From Nemertoderma westbladi (taxonomy: Eukaryota; Xenacoelomorpha; Nemertodermatida; Nemertodermatidae): a DNA stretch of 64,000 bases. The stretch is from the NCBI GenBank assembly GCA_032718475.1, contig JAUCBJ010008636.1, positions 1 through 64,000 on the forward strand, written 5' to 3'. The notes under the pieces are model-generated. The model was not told where the DNA came from. It did not search any database and was given only the letters and a program-made list of their open reading frames with translations. The first letter of the stretch is position 1, and every line of letters starts with the position of its first letter. The translations under genes and the position numbers were made by a program. This document shows, in pieces, positions 34,928-47,171 of this stretch.

Positions 34928-36329
34928 TAGCTACTGTAAACACACCTTAGCAGTAACATTCACCTATAAACTCACAAATACCACACACACAACTTGTCAC
35001 AAATTACACACATTCGGGCCATTTGTCCGTTAGTCAATGCCTTCCAGAATGTCACTGTATTATTATGTATCCTTGGATACTAGCAGTGCGCTATTTATTC
35101 CCTATGCTATTCAATGGGACAAGCTTTCTATTGTTCTTTTAACTCAATTCTAATTCTAGCGTGGTTGTTGCTATGGTGACATTATGCAAAGCTAGCGGTA
35201 GAATTAGGGTAGTTCCAATGCATACAGATCTGGGATGTTATTTAATAGTATTCTTTAATAGTCAATGTTCTGTTTTATACATGACTTTACGAATTTTATC
35301 GGCTATTAACTATGTTTGGGAGACTTTCGTACACGCATACGCATAATAATATAAATCTCCGCTCCCTTGATCTATTAATTAATGGAATTTTGGGAATGTT
35401 ATAAATTGCGTAAAATGGCAATTTATTAAATTCATTAAAAGACATGAATTTAAATTTATTCCCTGAAATTTTATTATTTGATAATTAAATGGGCATATTT
35501 TGATTCTAGAACATGTCTAGGGACACAAGATCCTTAATTCTAAGAAAATTGTCTCTTTAAGAATATCGGTAAATGCTACGATATCTTAATTGGCTAGAAT
35601 TGTTGAAGGATCTGAATTTTACAGATTTTGACTTATTTGATTTGTAAATATTAACTAATTAATATTTGAGATGGGCACCGATTTATTCCAGAACTTGTCT
35701 GGGGACGTTAACCACTGATTCTAGAATTTGTCTTTCAAGTATATCGGTGGGTGCCGCGATATCTTAATCGACTAGAATTGCAGATGGTCAAAGGGTTTAA
35801 CAGATTTATTTTGCGTTATACGCTACTGTTAAAGGGACATCACGCTACTATATGTATTATTTAATATACGGTATGAGAGCAATATCGCACGAAGCAATGT
35901 CAGTGTGAAGAGGCAAGTCGTTTCCAAGGTCTACCCAGAGCTTGGTTTAGCTGAGACACGAGGATCTGAACTTTGCATTCCTAATACTCTGCCTACCAAT
36001 AATACTTAAATATAGTAGTGGCTTTATTGTACTTTAATAAGTACGGACATTTCATCTTACTGTAGTCACGTATTTATAATATGATACGGACAGTAAGGAA
36101 AGAGGAAAAGAATTATTTCTTGCCGTCGCATTAAATATAATATATACGTAATTAAGTAATAAACGCGAATATATATTGCACTAATCTACTAAATAATCGC
36201 TAAAATAACATTCTACTGAATAAAATTAAAGAAAACGATTATAATAAAATTACATAGTAATACATACATAAATATAAAAATAATAAAATAATATAAAATA
36301 ATAGAGTCACACACCCACTCCATATGTTG
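34928..36329 (-). other. Non-coding spacer of the inner element
   Basis: It parallels 28920-30437 of the outer element, including the partly duplicated 'gtctggggac' segments (35516 and 35700) and the ataaata-rich end. No gene is visible. Confidence 0.7.
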
Positions 36330-39300
36330 TTACGTTATGGAGTCCCTAGATGTTTGAAGGATTAGGGAGGTGGTCGTGGGAAGAGAATCTTGCCTTCCAC
36401 AGTTTCCGGAGAGTCCTCCATTCCCTTCCGATAAACACAAACGACCGACTGGGTGATTGAGTCGCTGCATCCTGAATACAATTCCAGGTTTCCTCTTCGT
36501 CCTGGAATAGTGACGATAGAAACATCGCTCAAAGTATATGACGGCGTCACAAAGCCGATTCCAGGAGCTATAGTGGTCCGTCGCTCTCTGCAGGAGAGGT
36601 GAGAGTCCCTGCGAGACGTCTGATGTTCCAGAGCTCCAATCGCTCTCTCTGATCTTCATGAAGGATCCACTCGCGGTGGGGAGGCCCAGATCCACGGCGT
36701 CGTCCCTGGCAACATGTAATACCGACAGATCTATCCCGGGTTCAAATAACTCCGATCCACACGTCCGGGTTTCAGGTTCGACTTTCTCCGCTCCCTTGGC
36801 TGGTCTAATCTCAGTCGGAGTAAGATGGGGAGGCCATTCATTCTCCTTACTCAGGAAGTCGGGTTCACCTAATCGGTCTGTAGTATCTGTCAGTTCTTGA
36901 GGAGTTGCTCCTCTGGAAGCGATGTCCGTTGGATTAAACTTCTTGGGGCAATATCTCCATTGATCTACATTGGAGCTAAGATTGTCATTATCTGAGGAGT
37001 GTGGTGTTCCCTCAGTTGGGTCGTCTCCCTCACTAGTATCATCTTCCCATTCACTCACCTGGCAGACGCGATCTTGAAGCATTCTTTCCCTGAGCGTTCT
37101 ACGGGAAGGTCCAGTAAGGTACCAACCTACTCTAGTTCTTACCGCATAGGTCTGTAGTGGCTGCGGTTGAGCAGGCCGTTTCTCTAATGTCTCCAGCGCC
37201 TCATGCGCGTTTTGGCCGATGAGTATTTGCACTCCAGGATAATCAGTCTGGAATCGAGGTATGTTAAGATGTTGGATGCTCTCATCCTCGTCCCAATTAT
37301 AAAGGTCTGCTTGAGTAGTAGCGAAGTTCTTTATAGCCACCATTTTCACTGACCTGATGCTATGTTCTCCTAGTTCGTCCTGGGGGGTGGACAACTCACC
37401 TATATAATAGTCGGCAGCCACAGTAGAATTCCAAACCTGCATGATCCCTGACATGTTTAGCTTGGTTCGGAACTTGGGTTGTCCAGCAAAGATGACTTCG
37501 GCTAGTTCTTTATCGATGAATGTTCCTGTGCTACCGGAGTCCAGGAGGGCGTTCACTATATAGCTCTTCTGAGGTCCGTGGACCCGTAACTGGACTACAG
37601 GAAATTCTCGGATTCCTATATTGGAAGTTGGCGCTTTCCAAGATGGTTGTTGATCGGAAGTAGTTAAGGTAAGGTCGCTGTCTGTGTCTTTCTCATACAC
37701 GAGTGCTCGATACACTGCGGTGGTGTTTATTAGGTAACAGGATTCGTTTTGGTCGGAGAACTCGTCCGTATAGAATCCTTCCATCTCAGATTGATCAGTG
37801 TCGTTCACATCACTGAATTGGATATGTAGTTCGGACTCACTTACCTGACTCGGGCTGTTTCGTTCGAATTCCGTGTGCAACAAGATATGATGTTTTGCGC
37901 CGCACTTTGCACACCTTGCGTCGGAGTTACAGGTTCGCCGTTGGTGTCCTCGTCTGAGGCAATTATAACACAACCGCTTATCCCACATGACTTCACGTCT
38001 ATCCTCGAGTGATTTCCTCAGGAATTTATCACACGCATTTAAACAGTGGGGCCCGTCGCACAGCACACATTTCGGCTTGATGTTACTTACTTTAACCTGT
38101 GCTATGTGGTGCACACTTGTTCTTTCCTCGGGCTTTCTCACCTGAATTCTTTTAGGAGACGTAGGAAGGGTTTTTTGTACCGGTTCCCTTCTGTCATTGG
38201 GTCGAGACTTGAATTTACTTACCTGATCTTTAGGCAATTTATTGACATAATAAGATCTGTCAGTGTCTTTCCCGCTGTCCTCTCCTTGAGAAGTTTGGCT
38301 TTCACCGTCGTCGGTATAACATACTGGTGTTACCCTTCTCCTAGAAACGGGTTTCTCACTTACCTTGTTTTCCAGTGTCTTCTCTCTGGACTGTCTTAGG
38401 AGCTGTAATTTCACTTCTCCATCTAAGAATGACATGAGATCAGCCATGGTAGGGTCTCGTTGTTGTTGTTCCATCATATATAACACCTTCTTGTCCCAGC
38501 GTGTACCTACTCCACCCTTGGGCAAATTAGATGCTAAGGCTCCTACAACCATAGAATTCTGGTATTCATGAGACTTACCTAACCAATCTAGTTGTCTACA
38601 GATCTCCTGAATCTCATCGGAAAACTCTATAATCCCGCTGCTAAGAAACTTTCGGGGCGCCATTAATTTCGCATATAAATACCTAGCTATGTTAGTCCTA
38701 TTACCATACCTGATGTTTAGTGTATCCCAAACTTGTCTTAATCCGTCTGGATGTCCAATAAACTTTAACGCCATTAACTTGGGAGATCCTTCCAAGCACT
38801 CAATGAGGTATCTAAGTTTTTCTCCATTAGATAGTACAGAGTTCTGTATGTTATCTTTGTAATATTCATTAAAAGGTAACCATTTCATCTCATCTCCATT
38901 GAACTTGACGATCTCTCCCACCTTTACCGCTTGCCGGGCTTCGGTTCTAGCCATTTGACGCGTAAAACTTTCTTGGGCCATTGTGCTATTTAATATCGAG
39001 TTATCGGTATATAAATTTCTCGGATTATGATCAGTTCTATAGGGAATATCATTATCAACAGGTCTATAATTACCCTTAATAGGGTTCACTATAGGAGTTT
39101 CTACTTCGCTAGCAGTATAAATGCGTGTAGGCTCCACACCTTGCGCATGAGATACTTCAGACCTAACGGGTTGACACATTGTTACAGGGGGTGGTGGTAT
39201 ACCCTTTTGTAAATTTACTAATCTATCGCGCTCTAGCGCGATATTTTGCTGCACTTCTTGCAACTCTAACTTACTTTCCCTCACTGTTCCCTTTAAATGT

Positions 39301-40889
39301 TGGACAGTCCCTTCCAACTCTCGGACCTGTTGGGAGGAGAGTCTCCGATTCTCCTTCATCTCTCCGAGGAGAATGTCCATCCCCCGCCGTCTCTCGTCTA
39401 CCCAATCAACCGCCGAAACGGGATCCGCTAACGTCGTAGCGGGCAGACGAGGGACAACGGGCGACAAATTTGGAATATTTCGCTCGGGGTCCAGGACCTG
39501 AACTGTCTCCTGGGCAGTTCTACGGGGCACAGGTAGCTTAGTGCTATGCAGAGGGAATTTATAGGTAGCTTCAGGGAGCACAGGTGTATCTATTACCGAA
39601 GGGGTGATTTCAAGAACAGGCCTAATTATTTCAGGCTCATCTACTATAGTAGGGAGTCTTTCTATTTTAATTATTTGGTCTGTGGGCTCTGTACTACCTA
39701 AGTTGGTATTATTTAGTTGCCTTCTAACAGCTGGAGGCAAATCAGGCAATTTCTGACGGTGGAATGTTCTTTTACGTCTGCTTAGACGAGATCTATTTCC
39801 TTTGCCTTCAGTATCGGTGGTATCGCCTTCCTCCGATGATGTATATCCCTGTCTTTTGGGAGTAGATCGATCCATCATCTGCATATTGCTAGCCGTTAAC
39901 TGTTTACTGAAGTCGTCTTGCTTCTCTTGAAGATTTTCCAACTCCAGTTGGATGATCTCTTCAGCCGCTTTTCATTCTACTTCCGCCACTGCTGCCGCTT
40001 TTGCCTCTGCCGCTGCCGCTTTTGCCTCTGCCGCTGCCGCTTTTCGTTCTGCTTCCGCCACTGCTGCCGCTTTTGCCTCTGCCGCTGCCGCTTTTGCCTC
40101 TGCCGCTGCCGCTTTTCGTTCTGCTTCCGCCACTGCTGCCGCTTTTGCCTCTGCCGCTGCCGCTTTTGCCTCTGCCGCTGCCGCTTTTCTTTCTGCCTCT
40201 GCCACGGCTGCTATCTTTCTGTCTTCTATACGTTTTTTCTTTACTTGCTCTTCTTGGACTCTAGTGATGCGGAGGAGTTCATCAAATTTAGCTTGGTTCG
40301 CAGCTAACATTTCCGCATCGATTGCGTCCAGCACAAGCTTGGTTCCTTCACTATTAGGGCTAAGCCCCTCCAGCCTTCTCCTCAACTCTTCATCTCCTAC
40401 AAAGCGTTGATAGTCTGACAGATAGATGTCAATGGCATCTCTCTTTCGCAGCCCCTCCGCTGTCCCTTCGCTTTCTTCTTGAGAAGAAGTGGTGTCGGTT
40501 GATTCTTCATAGGTTGGCCGCTCATCATAAACCTTATCCACCATCTTCGCTCCGCATTCGGGCGTCCGCTCATCAGTATCCGAACTACTGGAGCTATCAG
40601 GCCGTTGAGAAGTAAGTTCTTGGCTCGCGGGTTGTTGCGGTTCCGCTGCTTCTTGGTCTCGCTTGACCTGAGCTCGAGTACCGATGATAGACCTACGGCG
40701 CTTCACTAACTTCGCGAATTGCGAAATTGCTTCTACTAACCTAGGTTCTGACACAGCTACTGTAGGGGTTGTCTTTCTTACAGTAGGAGGGGTTTCAGAC
40801 CTCGGTCTGGGATTCTCTATACTCCTATCTGAGAAACAGACTGTTGTTTCTAGGAGACTATCTGACAGAGTTTGCCTTGTGTCAGTCAT
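36330..40889 (-). CDS. Gag-protease polyprotein of the inner BEL/Pao element, one in-frame TGA
   Basis: A single frame of about 1520 codons runs from ATG at 40889 to TAA at 36330-36332, interrupted only by TGA at 39972-39974. In order it has a serine-rich acidic N-terminus, a charged alanine/glutamate/lysine repeat likely to form a coiled coil (about residues 225-305), a proline-rich linker, a retrotransposon Gag core (about 650-760, LPFNEYYKDNIQNSVLSNGE), three zinc knuckles (about 945-1000, including CYNCLRRGHQRRTC), a retropepsin with LLDSGSTGTFID (about 1113), and a residual RNase H end (QWRYCPKKFNPTDIASRG, about 1305). The protein packages element RNA and processes itself, by family knowledge. 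Reverse transcriptase is deleted between protease and the RNase H end, exactly where the outer element also lacks it. The TGA may be a CpG-type mutation or, less likely, be read through. Confidence 0.88.
39975..40215 (-). repeat. In-frame coding repeat (alanine/glutamate/lysine, ~75 bp unit)
   Basis: About three units of 75 bp encode AEAKAAAAEAKAAAVAEAER-type peptide. The unit length is a multiple of three, so copy-number change keeps the frame. The outer element has a shorter, different version at about 46030-46200. The plus-strand ORFs over this stretch are antisense artefacts. Confidence 0.85.
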
Positions 40890-43193
40890 GTTTGTTTGTA
40901 CAGTTGGATGCCTACTGCTATATTACAGTCTAAGCAAGTCTAGTAATTCAGTATTAACTGCTAGCCTAGTAATTAATTACCGATACTGCTACTCAGTGTA
41001 GCGTGATATATATATAATATATTAAAATACCGGTATGCTTATAGTATATATAAGTATTATTACAGACTAGGTTTATCTCAGAATACCGGTATAATTTTAG
41101 CACAAATATATATAAATATATAATAGGCCTATCGGGAATACCGGTATACAGCTTACAATTTGTAGTATATATAAATCTGGACTAGAATTAATTACAAGTA
41201 CCGGTATAATTTCAGCCTAAATTTATAGAAATAAAGATAATAGGCCTATCGTAAATACCGGTATGCAGTTTACACTTATAGTATATATATATAAGTGTAA
41301 TTACAAACTAGAATTAATTACAGAATACCGGTATGATTTCAACCTAAAATTTATAGAAATAAATATAATAAGCCTATTGTAAATACCGGTATATCAATTA
41401 TTTTAAATAACTGAATTTCTGAATTTTAAGGGTTACTTGGTTACCTTAACTTACTTTATTGCCGTTATTTAAGCAGTAGTCCAACTGATATTGAGACCTA
41501 ATTGTTGTATGGCAGGCCTACTATTTATAAATCGTTTGAGTTGATTTATAATATATATATACCCGTTTTAATGGGTTTTGTCAATGTTGAAATAAATGTT
41601 ATTATTTCTGGGGAGTAATCACTACACAAAGCGGTGCGCTTTCAGTGAAGTGTTACTTATAGGACACTAAAACAAATAATTCTAATTTACCTAAGTTACT
41701 TAATACTACAAATTACGTACAATTCGGGTGAGATTACAATCTCTAAATAAACACAAAAATTTACAAAAACACAAATACGAAATTTTTTAGGGTAATTTTA
41801 CAAGAAGTCTACAAACCAGCCTAACAAAGGGTTAGAAAACTGGTTATTACAACGGACAGGGTACTACGGTATTTGAAATAATAAGTAGTAGTAAATACAC
41901 TACGTTGTCTAGATAGAAAAATACCACCGCCTGACGACCTATAGCCGTATCGCTATAGGTTCTACGTTATGTATCACGGAGTGTTCCTACCTAGAAGTTA
42001 ATAGAGCTAATCGAATGTGCCTATCAACCACTTTACAACACAGATATAATGTCTACAATAATTACTTCGGAAAGTACTGTACACTAAACCCTAAATTAGG
42101 TACGAGTACTTGTACAACAGATAATCAGTAATTAAATATACTTGAACAGCTAAAAGAACCACGGCATCTGCTGGAGTGACCGATGCACAAAATCACCAGT
42201 CTTTACCTACGCCAAGCAGCCCGTGTAGTACCGAGGTTAATTTAACTATAGCGGTATGTATAACAAACACAATTACTGTAGGAACAAACTTGGGGAATGA
42301 ATGTTGCGGATAATCGCATAAACTCTAAATAATAAATATTACGCTACGCGTACAAACTACTCAAACAAAATGCAGACCGAACACTGACAGACTACTATCA
42401 AGCCTAAACAAACTACAGGACATGCAGACTCCGAAATGATTAGGGAGTATGCGCTCTAACCCAGTAGTGCGACTTATTCTTTAGTTGGGGGTTTACCTTA
42501 CCGCGTTCGCTGCCCCTACTTCCTAACCGTACTTAATCGGACAAGTGATCTACACACGCTGCAATCCGTTCAGACCTAATAACAGCCAGACAACTATCCA
42601 GCCTACAAATTATCTAAATAAATATTATACGCTACCCGTACAGACTTACACAAACAAAGTACAGACTAAACGATGGCAGACTACTCTCAAGCCTAAATAA
42701 ACTACAGGACATGCAGACTCCGAAATGATTAGGGAGTATGTGCTCTAACCCAGTAGTGCGACTTATTCTTTAGTTGGGGGTTTACCTTACAGCGTTCGCT
42801 GCCCCTACTTCCTAACCGTACTTAATCGGACAGGTGATCTACACACACTGCAATCCGTTCAGACTTAACAGCAATCAGACAACAGCTCAGCCTACAAATC
42901 GTCTGCACAATCTGATCAGGTTTACACGCCTTCTGTTCAATACTGGCCTACAAACAAATAAAACTGACAGAAATAGGCCTAAGTAAAAATCCCAATAAAA
43001 ACCAGGCGTCCCCGATTAATTATTAAGACCTACCGGCATATATAATCAAATCGAATAATACTACTGTACTTATACGGAAGTACCGGTTAGGACAGTTAGG
43101 CCTACTGACCTACAGATGGGCCGTTCAGGTTTACCGGTTGACCGGTACTTTCAACTTTATTGCTTACTGCAATAAAGAAGCTATATCCTTTAA
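40890..43193 (-). other. Leader (5' untranslated region) of the inner element
   Basis: This 2.3-kb non-coding leader contains two sets of tandem repeats. About three units of ~120 bp with 'taccggtat' and 'tataggcctat' lie at 41030-41395. Two units of ~290 bp lie at about 42327-42615 and 42616-42905 (shared 'gcagactccgaaatgatta'). A primer-binding site should start at 43193 reading leftward (TTAAAGGATATAGC), but I do not recognise the matching tRNA. Confidence 0.6.
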
Positions 43194-44385
43194 TGTTCGC
43201 GCTTTCAGACCTTTGGCAGTTTAACCCGCCAAATTAAGATGTCTTCTAGATATTAAATCGCTTTTTAGCCTATGACAAGTATTTGATTCACTACACTAGT
43301 CGAAACCAATCTGTGCGCGATCATTCACCCGCTGGATATTCCCGGGAGATTGGGTTCGACGGTTTAATTTTATTGCTATGTAAGCCTAATGTATTATTCG
43401 ACTGACAGTATTATATAATCTCTGACAATATTATTCACCTTCGGTAATATTAACAGTTCCTTTAGGACGTGGCGCTTTATCTACATAAACAGAGTTATGA
43501 CTTAAACTACCCACAACGATATGGCTCAATTATAATTCACATATATGGCGCATTCTTTAGGAATGCTTCTTTAACAGACTCACTCATACACAATGCTGCA
43601 CAATACTGCACACTAATCTGCCGATCTTCACTGATTTTAGTCACATATAAAAGGAACACAGACTGACTCATGTAGGGTCTATCAAATAACATTAGATTCA
43701 CTTCAAACCACTTTAACATAAGTCACAATCGTTTATCTGTAACCTTTCTCTCTTACCTTCGGTATATCAAGAATATTGGGTTTAGGGGTTATTTCTCGTT
43801 ATTCCAATATAATAATTCATCAACCATATTATGAAGAACTGACAGTAAATAGCAGTATAAAACAACAACTGAACACTGATTGTTATGAGTTTGCAATGTT
43901 TCAGCAGTCAGTATGTATGATCAGTTAGCAGTTAAAGGATATATGTCCTTATAATTAAACCTACTAGTGTTGGACTAAAAAGCAGAAAACACAAAACACT
44001 ACAAAGCCGTTCTTTCGTGGCTTTGAAAAACTCGTGACTACTGCTCTATACGAGGATACCAACTACTCTTATTCCACGAAGCTCCCGTTCAACACAGAGA
44101 AAGAGCAGTGAGATAGGAAAATTTCAGTTCAGTAGCTCTGTGATAGGTTAAAATCAAGGCTAACTCAAATTCTATTGGGAGATACACAAACAAGGCTATG
44201 ACGCAACCTCCCTAGGCTTGTTGGCCGATTAAACAGAGCCCAGATGCCTGCGTACAGCAAATCAGCCAATAAGCTGGTAACTTGCACTATTTTTAGCTAT
44301 AGATCCCTTTTGAGAGTATTCTAGCGACTGGGGGGGAACTGGCCAACAAGGCAAACGAATCAGTTATCCCACAAAAGCTTTTACA
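43194..44385 (-). repeat. 5' LTR of the inner element
   Basis: TGTTCGCG to TTTACA on the plus strand, 1192 bp, one base longer than its partner. GTCCT follows directly at 44386-44390. Confidence 0.95.
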
Positions 44386-47151
44386 GTCCTCTTCTTGAGA
44401 AGCCTGGCTTTCGCCGTCGTCTGTATAACACACTGGTGTTACCTTTCTCCTAGAAACGGGTTTCTCACTTACCTTATTTTCTGGTGTCTTCTCTCTGGAC
44501 TGCTTTAGGAGCTGTAATTTTACCTCTCCATCTAAGAATGACATGAGATCAGCCATGGTAGGGTCTCTTCGTTGTTGTTCCATCATATATAAGACTTTCT
44601 TGTCCCAGCGTGTACCTACTCCACCCTTTGGTAAAGTAGAGGCCACGGCTCCAATAACCATAGAACTCTGATATTCATGAGACTTACCTAGCCAATCTAA
44701 TTGTCTACAGATCTCCTGAATCTCATCGGAAAACTCTATAATCCCGCTGCTAATGAACTTTCGGGGCGCTACCAATTTTGCATACAAATACCTAGCTATG
44801 TTGTTCCTATTACCATACCTGATGTTTAGTGTATCCCAAACTTGTCTTAATCCATCTAGATGTCCAATAAACTATAACGCCATTAACTTGGGAGATCCTT
44901 CCAAGCACTCGATGAGGAATCTAAGTTTCTCTCCGTTAGATAGCACAGAATTCTGTATGTTATCTTTATAATATTCATTAAAAGGTAACCATTTCATCTC
45001 ATCTCCGTTGAACTTGACGATCTCTCCCACCTTTACCGCTTGACGGGCTTCGGTTCTAGCCATTTGACGCGTAAAACTTTCTTGGGCCATCGTGTTATTT
45101 AATATCGAGTTATCGGTATATAAATTTCTCGGATTATGATCAGGTCTATATGGAATATCATTGTCAACAGGTTTATAATTACCCTTAATAGGGTTTACTG
45201 TAGTTTCTACTTCACTAGCAGTATAGATGCGTGTAGGCTCCACACCTTGCGCATGAAATACTTCAGACCTAACAGGTTGACACATTGTTACAGGGGGTGG
45301 TGGTATACCCTTTTGTGTATTTACTAATTTATCGCGTTCTAACGCGATACTCTGCTGCACTTCTTGCAACTCTAACCTACTTTCCCTTACTGTTCCCTTG
45401 AACTGTTGAACAGTCTCCTGCATCTGCCCGAGCAGGAGATCCATCCCCCGCCATCTCTCATCCACCCACTCGACCGCCGAAGCGGGAGCCGCCAACATAG
45501 TAGCGGGTAGACGAGGGACCACGGGCGACAAATCATTGATATTTCACTCGGAGTCCAGGACAGGAACTGTCTCAGGGGCTGTTCTGCTGGGCACAGGTAG
45601 TTTAGTGCTGCGCAAAGGGAATTTAGAGGTAGGTTCTGGGAGTACAGGTGTCTCTATCACCGAAGGGGTGGCTTCGAGAACAGGCCTAATTATTTCAGGC
45701 TCATCTACTATAGTAGGGAGTCTTTCTACTCTAATAATTTGGTCTGTGGGTTCTGTACTACCTAAGTCTGTGCTAGCTAGTTGCCTTCTAACAGCTGGGG
45801 GCAAATCAGGCAATTTCTGACGGTGGGGCATTCTTCTACACCTGCTTAGACAAGATCTATTTCCTCCGCCTTCAGGATCGGTGGTATCTCCTTCATCAGA
45901 TGTTGTAAATCCCTGCCTTTTGGGAGTAGATCGACTTATCATCTGCATTTGACTAGCTGTTAACTGTTTATTTATGCAGTCTTGCTTCTCTTGAAGATTT
46001 TCCAACTCTAGTTGGGTGGTCTCTTCAGATGCTCTCCGTTCTGCTTCTGCCACTGCCTCTGCCGCTTTTCTTTCCGCTTCTGCTGCTGCCACTGCCGCTT
46101 TTCTTTCCGCTTCGGCCGCTGCCACTGCCACTTTTCTTTCCGCTTCTGCCGCTGCCACTGCCGCTGCCACTGCCGCTTATCTTTCAACTTCTGCCGCTGC
46201 CGCTGCTGCTGTCTTTCTGTCTTCTATACGTTTTTTCTTTACCTGTTCTTCTTGGACCCTAGCGATGCGGAGTCTTTCATCAAATTTAGCTTGGTTCGCA
46301 GCTAACATTTCCGCATCTATTGCGTCCAACACAAACTTGGCTCCTTCACTATTAGGACGAAGTCCAGCCAGCCTTCTCCTCAACTCTTCATCACCTAGAA
46401 ATCGTTGATAGTCTGACAGATAGATGTCAATAGCGTCCTTCTTCTGCGGTTTCTATGCTGTCGCTTCGCTTTCCACTTGAGAAAAGGTAGCGTCTGTTGA
46501 TTCTCCATGGGTTGAGCGCTCAGCCAGCTGAGATTTCCACTGGGCCGTTCCTTGAACCTTGAGACCCACCCGCTGGAACCAAGTCTTTACGGCAACTTGC
46601 AACGACGTGTCTTGTCTTCTTTTCGAAGCCTCCTCAAAGGCCGATACGATTAGTCTGATTCTTAGAATTCTTGCTCTAACTTGATAAAGCAGCTCTCCCT
46701 GCTCTTGAGGTCCTTGGGGTTGTCGAAACAGTTGTTCCTCTAATCGCTCCAAAGAGCTGAAGAATCCCTGTACATATCCTGCTGCCGACCTCTTCCACAC
46801 AGCTGGATCATTAGTGTCTTTTGTCACTCCCATCCTGTATAAGTCCTCCCAGGCAGCTTCCGATAAGTTAAACGGGAGTCCGGGTCCGGGGAAGTTCCAT
46901 TGCGTCTCGACAATAGACTTCAGTTCCTCCCTTGTGTATCCCGCATAACTGTCCTTGGTCGATCGCTTACTTCTCGCCCAATCAATTTGGTGTTCCTCCA
47001 CCGCAATCAATACCCTAGTGAGTACGGCTGCAGGAAGAATGAGAAGGGGATCCGAATAAACCGCATCTGCCATCTTTGCTCCGCGCTCGGGTGTCAACTC
47101 TACAGCATCTGAACTACTGGAGCTATCGGGCCGCTGAGAAATAAGTAACAA
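44386..47151 (-). pseudogene. Gag of the outer BEL/Pao element, 5' half, with several stops
   Basis: All segments share one frame but are split by stops at 46453-46455 (TAG), 46177-46179 (TAA), 45544-45546 (TGA) and 44872-44874 (TAG). Frame and order match the inner Gag: serine-rich N-terminus, charged alanine-rich coiled coil, proline-rich linker, Gag core (LPFNEYYKDNIQNSVLSNGE at about 44920-44985). The gene is cut at 44386 by the inner element. An N-terminal segment of roughly 190 residues (about 47080-46510, including WNFPGPGLPFNLSEAAWEDL) is present here and absent from the inner Gag. The true 5' end is lost at the junction near 47171. Confidence 0.85.
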
Positions 47152-47171
47152 AGGTAAGTTTAAGTAATAAA

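Larger units (their letters stand above)
32395..44385 (-). mobile_element. Inner BEL/Pao-type LTR retrotransposon, complete from LTR to LTR, non-autonomous
   Basis: This element of 11,991 bp is bounded by LTRs of 1191 and 1192 bp that appear identical except for a one-base 'tct' indel, and by a perfect 5-bp duplication GTCCT. It interrupts the gag gene of the outer element; the two gag halves at 32389 and 44386 continue each other. In its own order it has a 2.3-kb leader, one long gag-protease frame with a single in-frame TGA, a 1.4-kb spacer, a degraded 3' ORF and a purine tract. It encodes no reverse transcriptase or integrase core. Near-identical LTRs imply very recent insertion, so enzymes must have come from another element. 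Confidence 0.93.

Noticed and set aside
39918-40410. Plus-strand alanine/serine and leucine/proline-rich ORFs, and their counterparts at 46012-46408
   Set aside because: They are antisense shadows of the coding repeat in the two Gag frames.
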